Assembly: GCF_001314225.1 (NCBI RefSeq)
Contig: NZ_CP012698.1
Coordinates: 71,112-135,111 of the forward strand
From: Microbacterium sp. No. 7
Lineage (GTDB): Bacteria; Actinomycetota; Actinomycetes; Actinomycetales; Microbacteriaceae
DNA length: 64,000 nucleotides
Reading direction: 5' to 3'
Part shown: positions 19,238 to 29,900 of the stretch, in pieces
Layout of the letters: each line of letters begins with the position of its first letter
Numbering within the stretch: position 1 is the first letter of the stretch
Notes under the pieces: model-generated
The model's input: the letters and a program-made list of their open reading frames with translations, nothing else
What the model was told of the DNA's origin: nothing
The model's database searches: none
Made by a program: the position numbers and the translations under genes

Positions 19238-22200
19238 GTGCAAACAACCACAGTGACGCTCGCTTCACTGCGCGCCGGGCAGCGCCTGCGCGGCGTCTTG
19301 CCCGGGCAGCCGGTGACGCTTGTCGGCGTGACCACGCTGGATGATGCGCTTGTCGAGATCTTCTTCCGCGACGACTCTGGCCGCACTGGCGAACGCATGA
19401 TCACCGACGCGGATGCCGGCAAGCTCGAACTGGTCACCGAGCTCGGCAACGCCCCCGCGTTCGACGGCGACCCTGACGAGTTTCGGCTCGCGGCCGAGGC
19501 GCTCCGCATCAAATACGCCGCGCTCTACGACCCGATGGCTGCCGTCAACAGCTCCGACGTCGACCCACTGCCACACCAGATCCGCGCGGTGTACGAGGAG
19601 CTCCTTCCGCGGATCCCGCTGCGTTTCCTGCTCGCTGACGATCCCGGTGCCGGCAAGACGATCATGGCGGGCTTGTACCTAAAGGAGCTCGTCCTCCGCG
19701 CCGACTGCGAACGAGCACTGATCGTTGCGCCCGGCGGACTGGTAGAGCAGTGGCGGGAAGAGCTCTCCCAGAAGTTCGACCTCTCGTTCGAGATCTTCAA
19801 CCGCCTGATGGTCGACGACGCGCAAGGTCGAAATGTGTTCGCCGAGCACCCATTCCTCATCGCGCGGATGGACCAGCTCTCGCGCAGCGACGACCTGATC
19901 GAGCAGCTCTCCGACGTCACCTGGGATGCTGTCGTCGTTGATGAGGCGCACCGCATGTCGGCGCACTACTCGTCGTGGGCGGGTCAGGTCGACGAGACAA
20001 AGCGTTTCCGTCTGGGTCGACTGCTCGCCGAGACCGCGCATAACTTCCTCCTCATGACAGCGACACCGCACGCGGGCAAGGAAGAGGACTTTCAGCTGTT
20101 CATGTCACTGCTGGACCGCGACCGCTTCGAGGGCCAGTTCCGGGCCGGCGTGCACCGCACAGACACGCGCGGTCTGATGCGGCGCATGGTGAAAGAGGAT
20201 CTCCTCACCTTTGAAGGCAAGCCGCTTTTCCCGGAACGTCGCGCTTACACAGTCGAATACGACCTCAGTGACCCGGAGCGCGAACTTTACGAGCTCGTCA
20301 CCAGCTATGTACGCACAGAGATGGGCCGCGCCGAACGCCTCGCGCAAGCTGGCGACAAGAAGCGCGGCAATAACGTCGGCTTCGCTCTCACCGTGTTGCA
20401 GCGACGCCTCGCCTCGAGCCCCGAAGCCATCCTCCGATCGCTTGAGCGCCGCCAAGCGCGACTTGAGACACGACTCCGCGAGTGGCAGCGCGCGACTGAC
20501 GCTGCGCGCTACACCAGCTCGATGACGGCGACGATTGACGAGTGGTCGACCGGCCGAGTGGCTCTCGACTTTGAGGACTCGACCGGCTCGACACCGAGCT
20601 TCGATCCAGACCTATTCGACGACCTCGACGAAGAGGTCGCGGAAGAAGAACGCGCCCAGTTCGAGGCGCGCGTCGACGAAGTCGTCGATCTCGCCACAGC
20701 TGCGGCGTCGATTGGCGAGCTCCGCGCAGAGATCGCGATCCTCGAAGACCTCATCAGAGTCGCCCGCCGGGTCCGAATCCTCGACGACGACAAGAAGTGG
20801 GTGCAACTCCGCACCATCCTCGACGAACAGCTCCTGGTCCACGATGACTCGGGTGAACCGCGCAAGATCATCATCTTCACCGAGCACAAAGACACCCTCG
20901 ACTACCTCCGCCAGAAGATAACAACGCAACTGGGCCGCCCGGAGTCGGTCATCACAATCCATGGCGGGACGCGCCGCGAAGACCGCAAAGCAGCGCGCGA
21001 GAAGTTCACCTACGATCACACCACCGTCGTCCTCCTGGCGACGGACGCGGCCGGCGAAGGCCTCAACCTGCAGCGCGCACACCTGATGGTCAATTACGAC
21101 CTGCCGTGGAACCCGAACCGAATCGAGCAGCGATTCGGACGCATCCACCGCATCGGTCAACGCGAAGTGTGCCACCTGTGGAACATGGTCGCGAAGGACA
21201 CGCGTGAGGGCGATGTGTTCACGCGACTCCTCTCGAAGATCGATCAGATGTCGATCGCATACAACGGCAACCTCTTCAACGTCCTCGGCGACGCGGACGC
21301 CTTCCAGGAGAAGTCGCTTCGCGAACTACTGATCGAAGCGATCCGCTATGGCGACGAGCCTGAACGCAAAGCCGAACTCGACCGCGTTATCGATGCGAGC
21401 GTCTCCCACGGTCTTGACGCGATGGTCGCCGAGCGCGCGCTCCACCCAGAGATGTACTCCTCGCTGAATCTTGAGGAGATCCGTGGACGCATGGAGAAAG
21501 CCCGCGAGCGACGGCTACAACCGGGGTACATCGCGGCGTTCTTCATCCCGGCCTTCGAGCGCCTCGGCGGCCGCATTCGTCGGCGCGAGAAGGGTCGCTA
21601 TGAGATCACTCGCGTGCCCCAGCGAATCATTGACACCGCCCGCAGGCTCAACCGCTGGGCACCCGTATCCGAACGATACGAACGGGTCACCTTCGAGACC
21701 GCGCACGTTCGCCCCGAGCATCAGACGCAGGCCGCGCTTCTCGCGCCCGGTCATGCCCTGCTGCAAGCAGTCATCGAACTCACCATCGAGGACCTTGGCC
21801 CCGTGCTCAAACGTGGAACCGTGTTCGTCGACCGTCGTGAGCAGCAATCCGACCAGACCGCTCTGCTGTACGCGGTTGAGCAGCGCATCCAGAACGCCAC
21901 CCCTGACGCCGACACTGTCTCTCACCACTTCGATTACCCCGTCCTCGACACGGCTGGCACAGTAACGCTTGCCTCGGCTCCTCCCTACCTCGACTACGAC
22001 GCCCCGCAGGCGGACGAAGCCGCGGCGATCGCCACCGTGCTCGCGGACGAGTGGGTTAAGAGCGATCACGAACGTTCCATCCGCGCGTGGGCCTACCGAG
22101 ACGGACTTGCACCCCGCATGGACGAACTCGGCGCTCGGATCGCGGTGGAGGTCAACCGTACGCGCGTGCAGGTCAAGGATCGGCTCCTCGCTGAGATCAA

Positions 22201-22837
22201 CCACTGGGATCGCGAGCACAATCGCCTCGAAGCTCTCGAACGCGGCGGAACGATCGGACGAGTCCGCGCCGAGACTGCGCTCCAGCGGTCAAGGCAGCTC
22301 GACGAGAGACTGGATCGGCGGCTCCGTGCGCTCGACGAGAGCACACAACTCGTCGCGCTACCGGCGGTCGTCCGTGGATCAGCGCTCGTCGTGCCGAGTC
22401 AGCAGCTCTCATCGGAGGGCAAGGATGCCGCTCCTCACACTTTCGCGCGCGAGACCGAGATGGTCGAACGTCGAGCGGTCGAGGCTGCCCTTGCTGCTGA
22501 GCGCGCGCTCGGGCGCAGTCCCCGCGAGATGCCTCGGAACAATCCCGGCTACGACATCCAGTCGTTCGACCCCGAGGGCCGCATCCACTACATCGAAGTG
22601 AAAGGCCGGATCGCGGGATCGGACACCTTCACCATCACAACGAATGAAGTCACCTTCGCCCAGACCCAGGGTGACCGCCACCGACTCGCACTCGTGCGCG
22701 TGTCGCCAGAGGGCGCCGAGCATGACACGTTGCGCTACGTGCTCGACGCGTTTACTCATATCGAGCCCTCGGTAACCACGCGCTCGTACAACGAGGATTG
22801 GCGCGACTACTGGGATCGCGGAGATGTCCCCCGGTGA
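19238..22837 (+). CDS. SNF2-family helicase with C-terminal DUF3883 domain (defence cluster)
   Basis: The GTG at 19238 has GGGAGG 6 nt upstream and is preferred over the in-frame ATG at 19184. The 1199-aa protein has Walker A (DDPGAGKT, near residue 134), DEAH box (VVVDEAHRM, near 232), and the helicase motif VI region QRFGRIHRIGQ near 630. The last ~100 residues, with HYIEVKGR, match DUF3883, a nuclease-like fold found on helicases of DISARM-related systems. It is the first gene of an apparent operon with a DUF1156 methyltransferase, a DUF499 ATPase, an OLD-type ATPase and an HNH nuclease. Confidence 0.9.
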   Translation: MQTTTVTLASLRAGQRLRGVLPGQPVTLVGVTTLDDALVEIFFRDDSGRTGERMITDADAGKLELVTELGNAPAFDGDPDEFRLAAEALRIKYAALYDPMAAVNSSDVDPLPHQIRAVYEELLPRIPLRFLLADDPGAGKTIMAGLYLKELVLRADCERALIVAPGGLVEQWREELSQKFDLSFEIFNRLMVDDAQGRNVFAEHPFLIARMDQLSRSDDLIEQLSDVTWDAVVVDEAHRMSAHYSSWAGQVDETKRFRLGRLLAETAHNFLLMTATPHAGKEEDFQLFMSLLDRDRFEGQFRAGVHRTDTRGLMRRMVKEDLLTFEGKPLFPERRAYTVEYDLSDPERELYELVTSYVRTEMGRAERLAQAGDKKRGNNVGFALTVLQRRLASSPEAILRSLERRQARLETRLREWQRATDAARYTSSMTATIDEWSTGRVALDFEDSTGSTPSFDPDLFDDLDEEVAEEERAQFEARVDEVVDLATAAASIGELRAEIAILEDLIRVARRVRILDDDKKWVQLRTILDEQLLVHDDSGEPRKIIIFTEHKDTLDYLRQKITTQLGRPESVITIHGGTRREDRKAAREKFTYDHTTVVLLATDAAGEGLNLQRAHLMVNYDLPWNPNRIEQRFGRIHRIGQREVCHLWNMVAKDTREGDVFTRLLSKIDQMSIAYNGNLFNVLGDADAFQEKSLRELLIEAIRYGDEPERKAELDRVIDASVSHGLDAMVAERALHPEMYSSLNLEEIRGRMEKARERRLQPGYIAAFFIPAFERLGGRIRRREKGRYEITRVPQRIIDTARRLNRWAPVSERYERVTFETAHVRPEHQTQAALLAPGHALLQAVIELTIEDLGPVLKRGTVFVDRREQQSDQTALLYAVEQRIQNATPDADTVSHHFDYPVLDTAGTVTLASAPPYLDYDAPQADEAAAIATVLADEWVKSDHERSIRAWAYRDGLAPRMDELGARIAVEVNRTRVQVKDRLLAEINHWDREHNRLEALERGGTIGRVRAETALQRSRQLDERLDRRLRALDESTQLVALPAVVRGSALVVPSQQLSSEGKDAAPHTFARETEMVERRAVEAALAAERALGRSPREMPRNNPGYDIQSFDPEGRIHYIEVKGRIAGSDTFTITTNEVTFAQTQGDRHRLALVRVSPEGAEHDTLRYVLDAFTHIEPSVTTRSYNEDWRDYWDRGDVPR

Positions 22838-22878
22838 GTGGACTTGCACGAACTCGAGGCAGGAACGGAAACGACACA

Positions 22879-25135
22879 ATGTCACCAGCACCAAAGCGAA
22901 AGCTCATCGAGGTCTCGTTGCCCCTAAAGGCGATCAACGATGCAGCTCAACATGAGAAGTCTGTACCTCGGCGGGGACACCCGTCGACGATGCACCTCTA
23001 TTGGGCTCCCCGACCCCTCGCGACGGCTCGAGCGGTGCTCTTCTCGCAACTCGTTGACGATCCGTCCTCTCATCCGGAGGAGTTCCCCACCGAGCAAGCC
23101 CAGAATGCCGAACGTGCTCGACTACACGCCCTGCTCGCAGAACTCGTTCGGTGGGAGAACTCGAACAACCGTGAGTTACTGGCGCAGGCGAAGGAGGAGA
23201 TTCAGCGGTCCAACCCTGGCAGTCCGCTATCCTTTCTCGACCCTTTCTCCGGCGGTGGTGCGATCCCGCTGGAAGCACAGCGGCTCGGACTGAATGCCTC
23301 CGCGTCGGATTTGAACCCGGTGGCCGTTCTCCGAACCAAAGGGCTCATCGAGATCCCTCCCAGATTCGAGGGACTCGCGCCCGTAAGCCCGAACGCAGAA
23401 GGCCGCGCCACACCATGGGAACGCGCCGAAGGGTTAGCTGAAGACGTCCGCGCATACGGCAGAGTCGTTCGCGACGAAGCGAAGCGGCGGCTGGCGGACA
23501 CTTATCCCACCGTTACAGCACCCGGTGGGACGGAGCACAAGGTAATTGCCTGGATCTGGGCTCGCACCGTCCAGAACCCCAACCCTGCGAACCCTATCGA
23601 GGTGCCGATCGTAGCTACGTGGTGGCTTAGCAAGAAGAAGGGGAAAGAAGCGTACATTGTCCCCTCAATCCGGGATGGCCGTGTGGTGTATGACATCCGA
23701 CGGGATGCACATGGGCCGACTGGTTCGGACGACGGCACACGCGTCGGACGCGGTGCCGTCAGCATCGCAGATGGCACCCCCATCTCCGCCGACTACATCA
23801 AGTCCGAAGGGTCCGCTGGCCGGCTCGGTGCGCATTTGATCGCGATCGTCGCCGACGGCACGAGGGGACGCCTCTATCTGCCCCCCACCACCGAGCATGT
23901 CCTGGCCGCGAATGTAGCGAGGCCCGCCGACGTGCCCGACCAGGAACTTCCGTACGACCCGAGAAACATTTGGACGCCGCCCTACGGCCTCACCCGCTTC
24001 TCAGATCTATTCACGAACAGACAGTTGACGATTCTCACGACCCTCAGCGACCTCATCACTGAGGCTCGCTCATCTGCCATCGGAGATGCAGTGGCGTCTG
24101 GGTTGGAGCGCGGGGATCGCTTGGAAGACGGCGGACGCGGCGCAATTGCATATGGGGATGCAGTTGCAACCTATCTGTCGTTTGCGATAAGCAAGTTGGC
24201 CGACTGGTCATCCACTTCCTGTAGTTGGATCAACACCATAGAAGGTGTCCGCGACACTTTCGCTCGGCAGTCGATCCCGATGGCCTGGGACTACGCAGAG
24301 ATTAATCCTTTTTCGGACTCTGTCGGCAATTTCCTCTCTCATGTGATGTGGGTGGCAGCTGGCGTTGCGGCGATGCCGGCCTCCGCTAACCTTCCCGGAA
24401 CCTCGCTTCAGGCCGACGCGTCGACAAGGTCTTATGAGGGTCTCGTCGTGTCCACCGATCCGCCCTACTACGACAACATCTCCTACGCCGATCTCTCGGA
24501 CTTCTTCTATGTTTGGCTCAGGCGTTCGATCGGTGACATTCATCGCAAGACGCTCGGCACCGTTCTCACGCCGAAGTCAGAAGAATTGGTCGCGAGCCAA
24601 TATCGTCATGATGGTAAGAGCAACGCAGCGGCGTTCTTCGTTGATGGCTTTAACCGCGTGTTCTCGCGAATTCGACACGGAGCGAACCCAGACGTGCCGA
24701 TGACCGTGTACTACGCATACAAGCAGCAGGACACGCGTGGTGCCGGGACATCGTCGACCGGCTGGCACACCCTGCTGGATGGTCTGATCGGCGCGGGTTG
24801 GGAAATCTCGGCAACGTGGCCGATGCGGAGCGAGCGCAGCGGACGCATGCTGAGTGTAGGTACTAACGCGCTTGCATCCTCGATTGTCCTCGCGTGTCGG
24901 CCCCGTCCGCTCGACGCGCAGGCGACGACACGCCGCGCATTCGTCGCTGCTCTCAAGTCCGAGCTCCCGGGCGCCCTCCGAGACCTTCTGTCAGGGGACA
25001 TTGCCCCCGTTGACCTCGCACAAGCCGCGATCGGACCCGGAATAGCGGTGTTTTCTCGTTACTCGCGAGTTCGCGAGTCGGACGGCTCAGACATGAGTGT
25101 TCGCGACGCGCTGCTCTTGATCAACGCGACGCTGG
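22879..25135 (+). pseudogene. DUF1156 DNA methyltransferase, 5' part (split by IS3-family element)
   Basis: The ATG at 22879 begins the protein; frames extending upstream overlap the helicase. The N-terminus MHLYWAPRPLATARAVLFSQLVDDP is the DUF1156 signature. SAM motif I (FLDPFSGGGAIPLEAQRLG) and the catalytic motif (STDPPYYDNISYADLSDFFYVWLRR) follow. After 25135 the frame runs into the IS and stops at 25143. The missing C-terminus is at 26387-26919; removing the IS and one CTGG restores ...INATLDEVLGEQE... and a 929-aa protein. The methylase would mark host DNA in a DISARM-like system. Because both catalytic motifs are retained, residual activity of the truncated form cannot be excluded. Confidence 0.92.
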
Positions 25136-25218
25136 TGGGCTGACCCCGTTTCGTAGGTCCGGTTGTTATGTGAGTCGTCCTGTCGTCCGCGGTCGCGGGC
25201 AGGGAGACTGGTCAGATC

Positions 25219-25503
25219 ATGACGAACAGCAGGAAGCGGCACACCCCGGAGCAGGTCGTCCGCAAGCTCGGGCAGGCCGACAGGATGCTCGCCGACGGCG
25301 CCGACATCGCGGCGGTGTGCCGGGACCTCGGAGTCTCCGAGCAGACGTATTACCGGTGGCGGAACCAGTACGGCGGGCTCAAGGCCGACGACGCGAAACG
25401 GCTCAAGGAGCTCGAGAAGCAGAACGCAACCTTGAAGCGGCTGCTCGCGGAGGCGGAGCTGGAGAAGGCGGCGCTCAAGGAGCTGGCTGAGGGAAACTTC
25501 TAA
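25219..25503 (+). CDS. IS3-family OrfA (helix-turn-helix), with -1 frameshift signal
   Basis: The 94-aa protein has a Tnp_8-type HTH (DIAAVCRDLGVSEQTYYRWRNQYGG) and a leucine-zipper coiled coil (AKRLKELEKQNATLKRLLAEAELEKAALKEL). A canonical slippery heptamer G-GGA-AAC lies in the OrfA frame at 25491-25497, just before its TAA. A -1 slip there joins the frame of OrfB without a stop, giving the OrfAB transposase expected for IS3 elements. Confidence 0.93.
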   Translation: MTNSRKRHTPEQVVRKLGQADRMLADGADIAAVCRDLGVSEQTYYRWRNQYGGLKADDAKRLKELEKQNATLKRLLAEAELEKAALKELAEGNF

Positions 25504-25553
25504 GCCCGGACAGACGCCGCGCCGCCGTCGCTCACCTCAAGCGCAAGCTGCAG

Positions 25554-26366
25554 GTGAGCGAACGGATGGCGTGCCGTCTGGTCGGGCTCTCACGCTCCGC
25601 CTACCGGCGCCCGCGCAAGGGCGACACCGTCGCGGACCCGGACCGGGCGCTCAGGGACTGGCTGCGCGCCTGGGCGAAGAGCCACCCCCGCTACGGGTAC
25701 CGACGCGCGTACCACGACGCCCGCGCCGAGGGCTGGGCCGTGAACCACAAGAAGATCCAACGCCTCTGGCGCGACGAAGGGCTCCGGGTCCCGCAACGCC
25801 GTCGCCGCAAACGCGTCGGGTCCTCCACCGTCGGCCCGCCTACAGCAGACGCACCGAACGTGGTGTGGGCCGTCGACTTCCAGTTCGACGCGGACGAGCA
25901 GGGCCGCCCGATCAAGATCTGCTCGATCGTCGACGAGCACACCCGTGAGTGCATCGGCGGGCTCACCGAACGGTCGATCACCGCCGACCGCCTCACCGCC
26001 CACCTCGAGGACCTCGTCGCCGTGCGCGGCGCCCCGGCTGTGCTCAGATCGGACAACGGACCGGAGTTCATCAGCGAAGCGATGGCCGACTGGGCCGGCA
26101 CCCGCACCGGGCTGTCCTACATCCCGCCCGGCTCTCCGTGGCGCAACGGGTACGTCGAGTCGTTCAACAGCCGGATCCGCGACGAGTGCCTCAACATCAA
26201 CAGCTTCTACTCACTCCTGCACGCCCAGGTCGTGATCGGCGACTGGAAGAACGAGTACAACCATCACCGCCGGCACTCCTCGCTCGGCTATATCGCCCCC
26301 GCCGACTACGCTCGGGAGTGCACCCATCGAATGGAAACCGACGACTCACAGATCGCCTGGACCTAA
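25554..26366 (+). CDS. IS3-family OrfB transposase (DDE integrase core)
   Basis: The 270-aa frame contains an HTH_21 domain, then the rve core: VWAVDFQFD (first Asp), RSDNGPEFIS (second Asp) and YVESFNSRIRDECLN (Glu). The frame is also open upstream to the frameshift site at 25491, so the functional product is probably OrfAB. The GTG at 25554 may give free OrfB. Intact. Confidence 0.93.
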   Translation: MSERMACRLVGLSRSAYRRPRKGDTVADPDRALRDWLRAWAKSHPRYGYRRAYHDARAEGWAVNHKKIQRLWRDEGLRVPQRRRRKRVGSSTVGPPTADAPNVVWAVDFQFDADEQGRPIKICSIVDEHTRECIGGLTERSITADRLTAHLEDLVAVRGAPAVLRSDNGPEFISEAMADWAGTRTGLSYIPPGSPWRNGYVESFNSRIRDECLNINSFYSLLHAQVVIGDWKNEYNHHRRHSSLGYIAPADYARECTHRMETDDSQIAWT

Positions 26367-26386
26367 CGAAGGGGGCGGCCCACTGG

Positions 26387-26919
26387 ACGAGGTCCTAGGC
26401 GAGCAAGAGAGTGACTTTGACCCCGACACGCGCTTCGCGGTGAAGTGGTATCGCCAGTATGGCTGGGATCGGGAAAGCTCAGGCATCGCTGATCAGTTGG
26501 CGCGCGCCTCAGACACTTCGATTGGAACCCTCGAGCGCGGCGGAATATTCGAAACCAAAGGCGGAAAGGCACGACTACTTGCGCCCGGCCAACTGGAGGA
26601 CTCGTGGGATATTGAAACCGACGAGCGCGTCAGCGTCTGGGAGGCCACCATACGTCTGGCTGCGGTGATGGCCAAGCACGGCGCTGACCAGGTCGCTTCG
26701 TTGCTCCCGGCAGTGCAGGCTCGGTTGAATCTCGACGCAGTGAAGGAGCTCGGCTTTCTCCTTTTCCATGAGGCGGAGAAGAAGCACGACGCCAAGGACG
26801 CCATTCTCTTCAACGGCCTCGTGAGCGCATGGGGTGACGTGAACGAGCAGGCGCGCAAGCACGGGGGGGCGCCGCGTGCAGTGCAGCAAGCGTTTGACTT
26901 CGATGAGGATGGGGACTGA
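26387..26919 (+). pseudogene. DUF1156 DNA methyltransferase, 3' part
   Basis: This frame has no start codon of its own after the IS and reads DEVLGEQESDFDPDTRFAVKWYRQYGWD, the conserved C-terminal region of DUF1156 methyltransferases, ending ...AVQQAFDFDEDGD. It fits directly onto the 5' part at 25135 once the IS and one CTGG are removed. It ends 5 bp before the DUF499 gene, showing the original operon layout. Confidence 0.9.
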
Positions 26920-26924
26920 GCTCG

Positions 26925-29900
26925 ATGGCGATGAACAACCGTGACCGCGTGGGCAAGGCTTTCGACCTGTTGTCGGAAGGACTACTCGACTCCGTTGATG
27001 AAGTGATGACCGCGGCCTATGGCACACAGGACTGGCCAGCCGCCTGGGCTCAAGAGGATGCCCAACGTCGGGGTGGGCCGGCGCGAACGCTGACGAAGCA
27101 CGACGTTCAGGTACAGCTTCGCGCGATTACGGAGCAGGGCTATCGGTTTAAGGACGTGCTGTCCCGCGCGCAGCAGGGGTTCGGTTCCGAGCTCCGTGAG
27201 ACGCGCAATCTGTGGGCTCACAACGAACCGTTCGGTTCAGATGATGCCGCGCGGGCACTCGACACGATCGAGCGCCTGCTTCACGCGGTCGGCGCGGTTG
27301 ACTCCGCCGAGGACGTCCGCAAGCTCCGCATCGATCTTCAGCGCACGGTCTTCGAGGACCAAACTCGTAAACAGGTCAAGCGCACTATCGTCTCCCTCGA
27401 CCCAGGCTCGGGGTTGCGGCCCTGGCGTGAGGTCATTCGCCCTCACGACGACGTCGCGCGAGGCGAGTTCACCGCATCCGAGTTCGCCGCCGACCTGCAC
27501 TTGGTCCGAACCGGTCAGGCGACGAGCCCCGAGTACGGCGACCCCGTCGAGTTCTTCACCCGCACCTACCTCACTTCGGGTCTGCGAGATTTGCTGTCCC
27601 GCGCGCTACGGCGCGTTAGCGGTGACGGCAACGCGAGCCCCGTCGTCAACCTGCAGACAAACTTCGGTGGCGGCAAGACACACTCGATGCTTGCGCTATA
27701 CCACCTCTTCAGTGACACCCCCGCGAAGGACTTCCCGCAGGAGCTCCAAGAACTCATCGCAGAGAACGGCAACCCCGATCTCGTAGCGCTGGGGGCCAAG
27801 CGGGTGGCGCTTGTCGGAACGTACCTGAAAGCAGGCTCGCCGCTCATCAAGGATGACGGGACCGAAGTGCGCACGCTCTGGGGTGAGCTCGCCTGGCAGC
27901 TAGGCGGACGCGAGGCGCACGACCTGATTGCGGCAGATGACCGTGCCGGCACGAACCCGGGCGAAGCGCTGCACACGCTGATCGCAAAGTACTCGCCCGC
28001 GCTGATCCTGATCGACGAGTGGGTCGCATACGCCCGGCAGCTTGTGACGGACAAGGAGCTTCCGGCCGGATCGTTCGAAACGCAGTTCACGTTCGCTCAG
28101 TCGCTGACCGAGGTGGTCCGGTCAGTGCCGGGAGCGATGCTGGTCGTTTCGATTCCGGCATCCGATACCGGCGAGGCGGGGAGCGGAAGCGACATCGAGA
28201 TCGGTGGCGCCAACGGTCAGCTTGCGTTGGAGCGTCTGCAGAACGTGATCCGCCGTGTCGCCGATCAGTGGCGTCCGTCGAGCAAAGACGAATCCTTTGA
28301 GATCGTTCGACGCCGTCTCTTCCAGGCACCCAACGCTGAAGGCCTCACCACGATCTCCGCTGTTGCCCGAAGCTTCGTCACGCTCTATCGGAGCAATACG
28401 GCGCTTTTCCCGCGGGATGCCGCGGCTCCGAGTGATGACTACGAGCAGCGCATCCGTGCGTCCTATCCGTTGCATCCCGAGTTGCTCGACCGTCTGTACG
28501 AGGACTGGTCAACGCTCGAGCGCTTCCAGCGCACACGAGGCGTGCTCAAGCTTGTGTCGTCGATCGTGCACGAACTCTGGGCATCCAACGACACCTCACC
28601 GCTGATCCTCCCCGGCAACGTGCCACTCGAGGCCACGACCGTCAACACGGATCTGACCCAGTACCTCGAGGATCAATGGAAGCCAATCATCGACTCCGAC
28701 ATCGACGGGCCTGGATCGATGGCGCAGCAGATCGACCTGGATCGTCCGAACCTTGGTCAGCGATTCGTCACACAGCGCATCGCTCGCACGATCTTCATGG
28801 GCGCGGCACCTCGAATCAAGGCGTCGCGAAAAGGCCTCGACAAGCAGTACGTCTGGTTGGGCACGGCCGCACCCGGTGACACGCTGGGTAACTTCGGCAG
28901 CGCGATCGAACAGCTCGCGCAACGTTCGACGTACTTCTACGAGGAGCAGGGTCACTACTGGTTCGACACCCAGCCGTCGGTGACGAAAACCGCGAACGAC
29001 TATGCCGAGCGGCTCCGTGAAGACGTCGAGACTGTCTGGAACGAAATCACGGAGCGCCTCCGCATCGAGGAACGCGCGCGCGGTGTATTCGACCGAGTGC
29101 ACGTCGCCCCGGCATCCAGCGCTGACATCCCCGACCTCGAAGACGCGCGACTGGTCATCGTCCACCCGCGCCACTCGCGGCGCAAGTCGGACGGTGCCGA
29201 CTCATCGGCCCACCAGTGGGTGCGTGACGCGGTCGAAGCCAAGGGTGGCAGCCAGCGCGTGTACCGCAACACGCTCGTTTTCCTCGTCGCCGACAAGAGC
29301 GAACTGGAGAGCCTCGAGGCCGCTGCTCGTAGCTTCCTCGCGTGGAGACGTGTGCAGGCGACCAGCGAGAGCCTCAACCTATCGGTGCAACAGCGCAGGC
29401 AGACAGACGACTGGGTCACGCGTCTCGACCGGACCGTCTCAGATCGGATCCGCGACACCTTCGTGTGGGCGGTCTACCCCGAGCAATTTGACGCCACCAA
29501 GCCGTTCGAGTTGATCACGGACAAAGTGCCCGACTCGAGCGGCCGCTCCCTCGCGGAGCGCGTCGCCGCGAAGCTCTCCCGTGACGATCAGCTCGTGACC
29601 GAGTTCGGCGCACCAATTCTCGGCGCGACACTGCATCAGGAACTCGGTCAGCTGTGGCGCGACAAGGGAGAGATCACCGTCGGCGAACTTTGGGGCTACT
29701 TCGCACGGTACGTGTACCTGCCACGTCTCGTGCGGCGAGAGACTCTGGACGCCGCCATCGAACGCTCAGTGAACTCCGTGCTCGTCGACGGCGAGAAGTT
29801 CGCAATCGCGGCAACGAAGGACACTGACGCAAGACGCTATCGCGGACTGATCGTGCCCCCGGCTCACAACGTGGCGATCCAGGTCACCGATAGCACGCTC

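Larger units (their letters stand above)
25136..26382 (+). mobile_element. IS3-family (IS407-group-like) element, copy 1, complete (1247 bp, TSD CTGG)
   Basis: Terminal inverted repeats are TGGGCTGACCCCG... at the left and TGGGCCGCCCCCT... read inward from the right. CTGG flanks it at 25132-25135 and 26383-26386, the 4-bp duplication usual for the IS407 group. Two overlapping-phase genes, orfA and orfB, fill it. The same element recurs at 44461-45707 (also 1247 bp) and, truncated, at 32675-33772; the translated products are identical in all copies. Confidence 0.95.
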
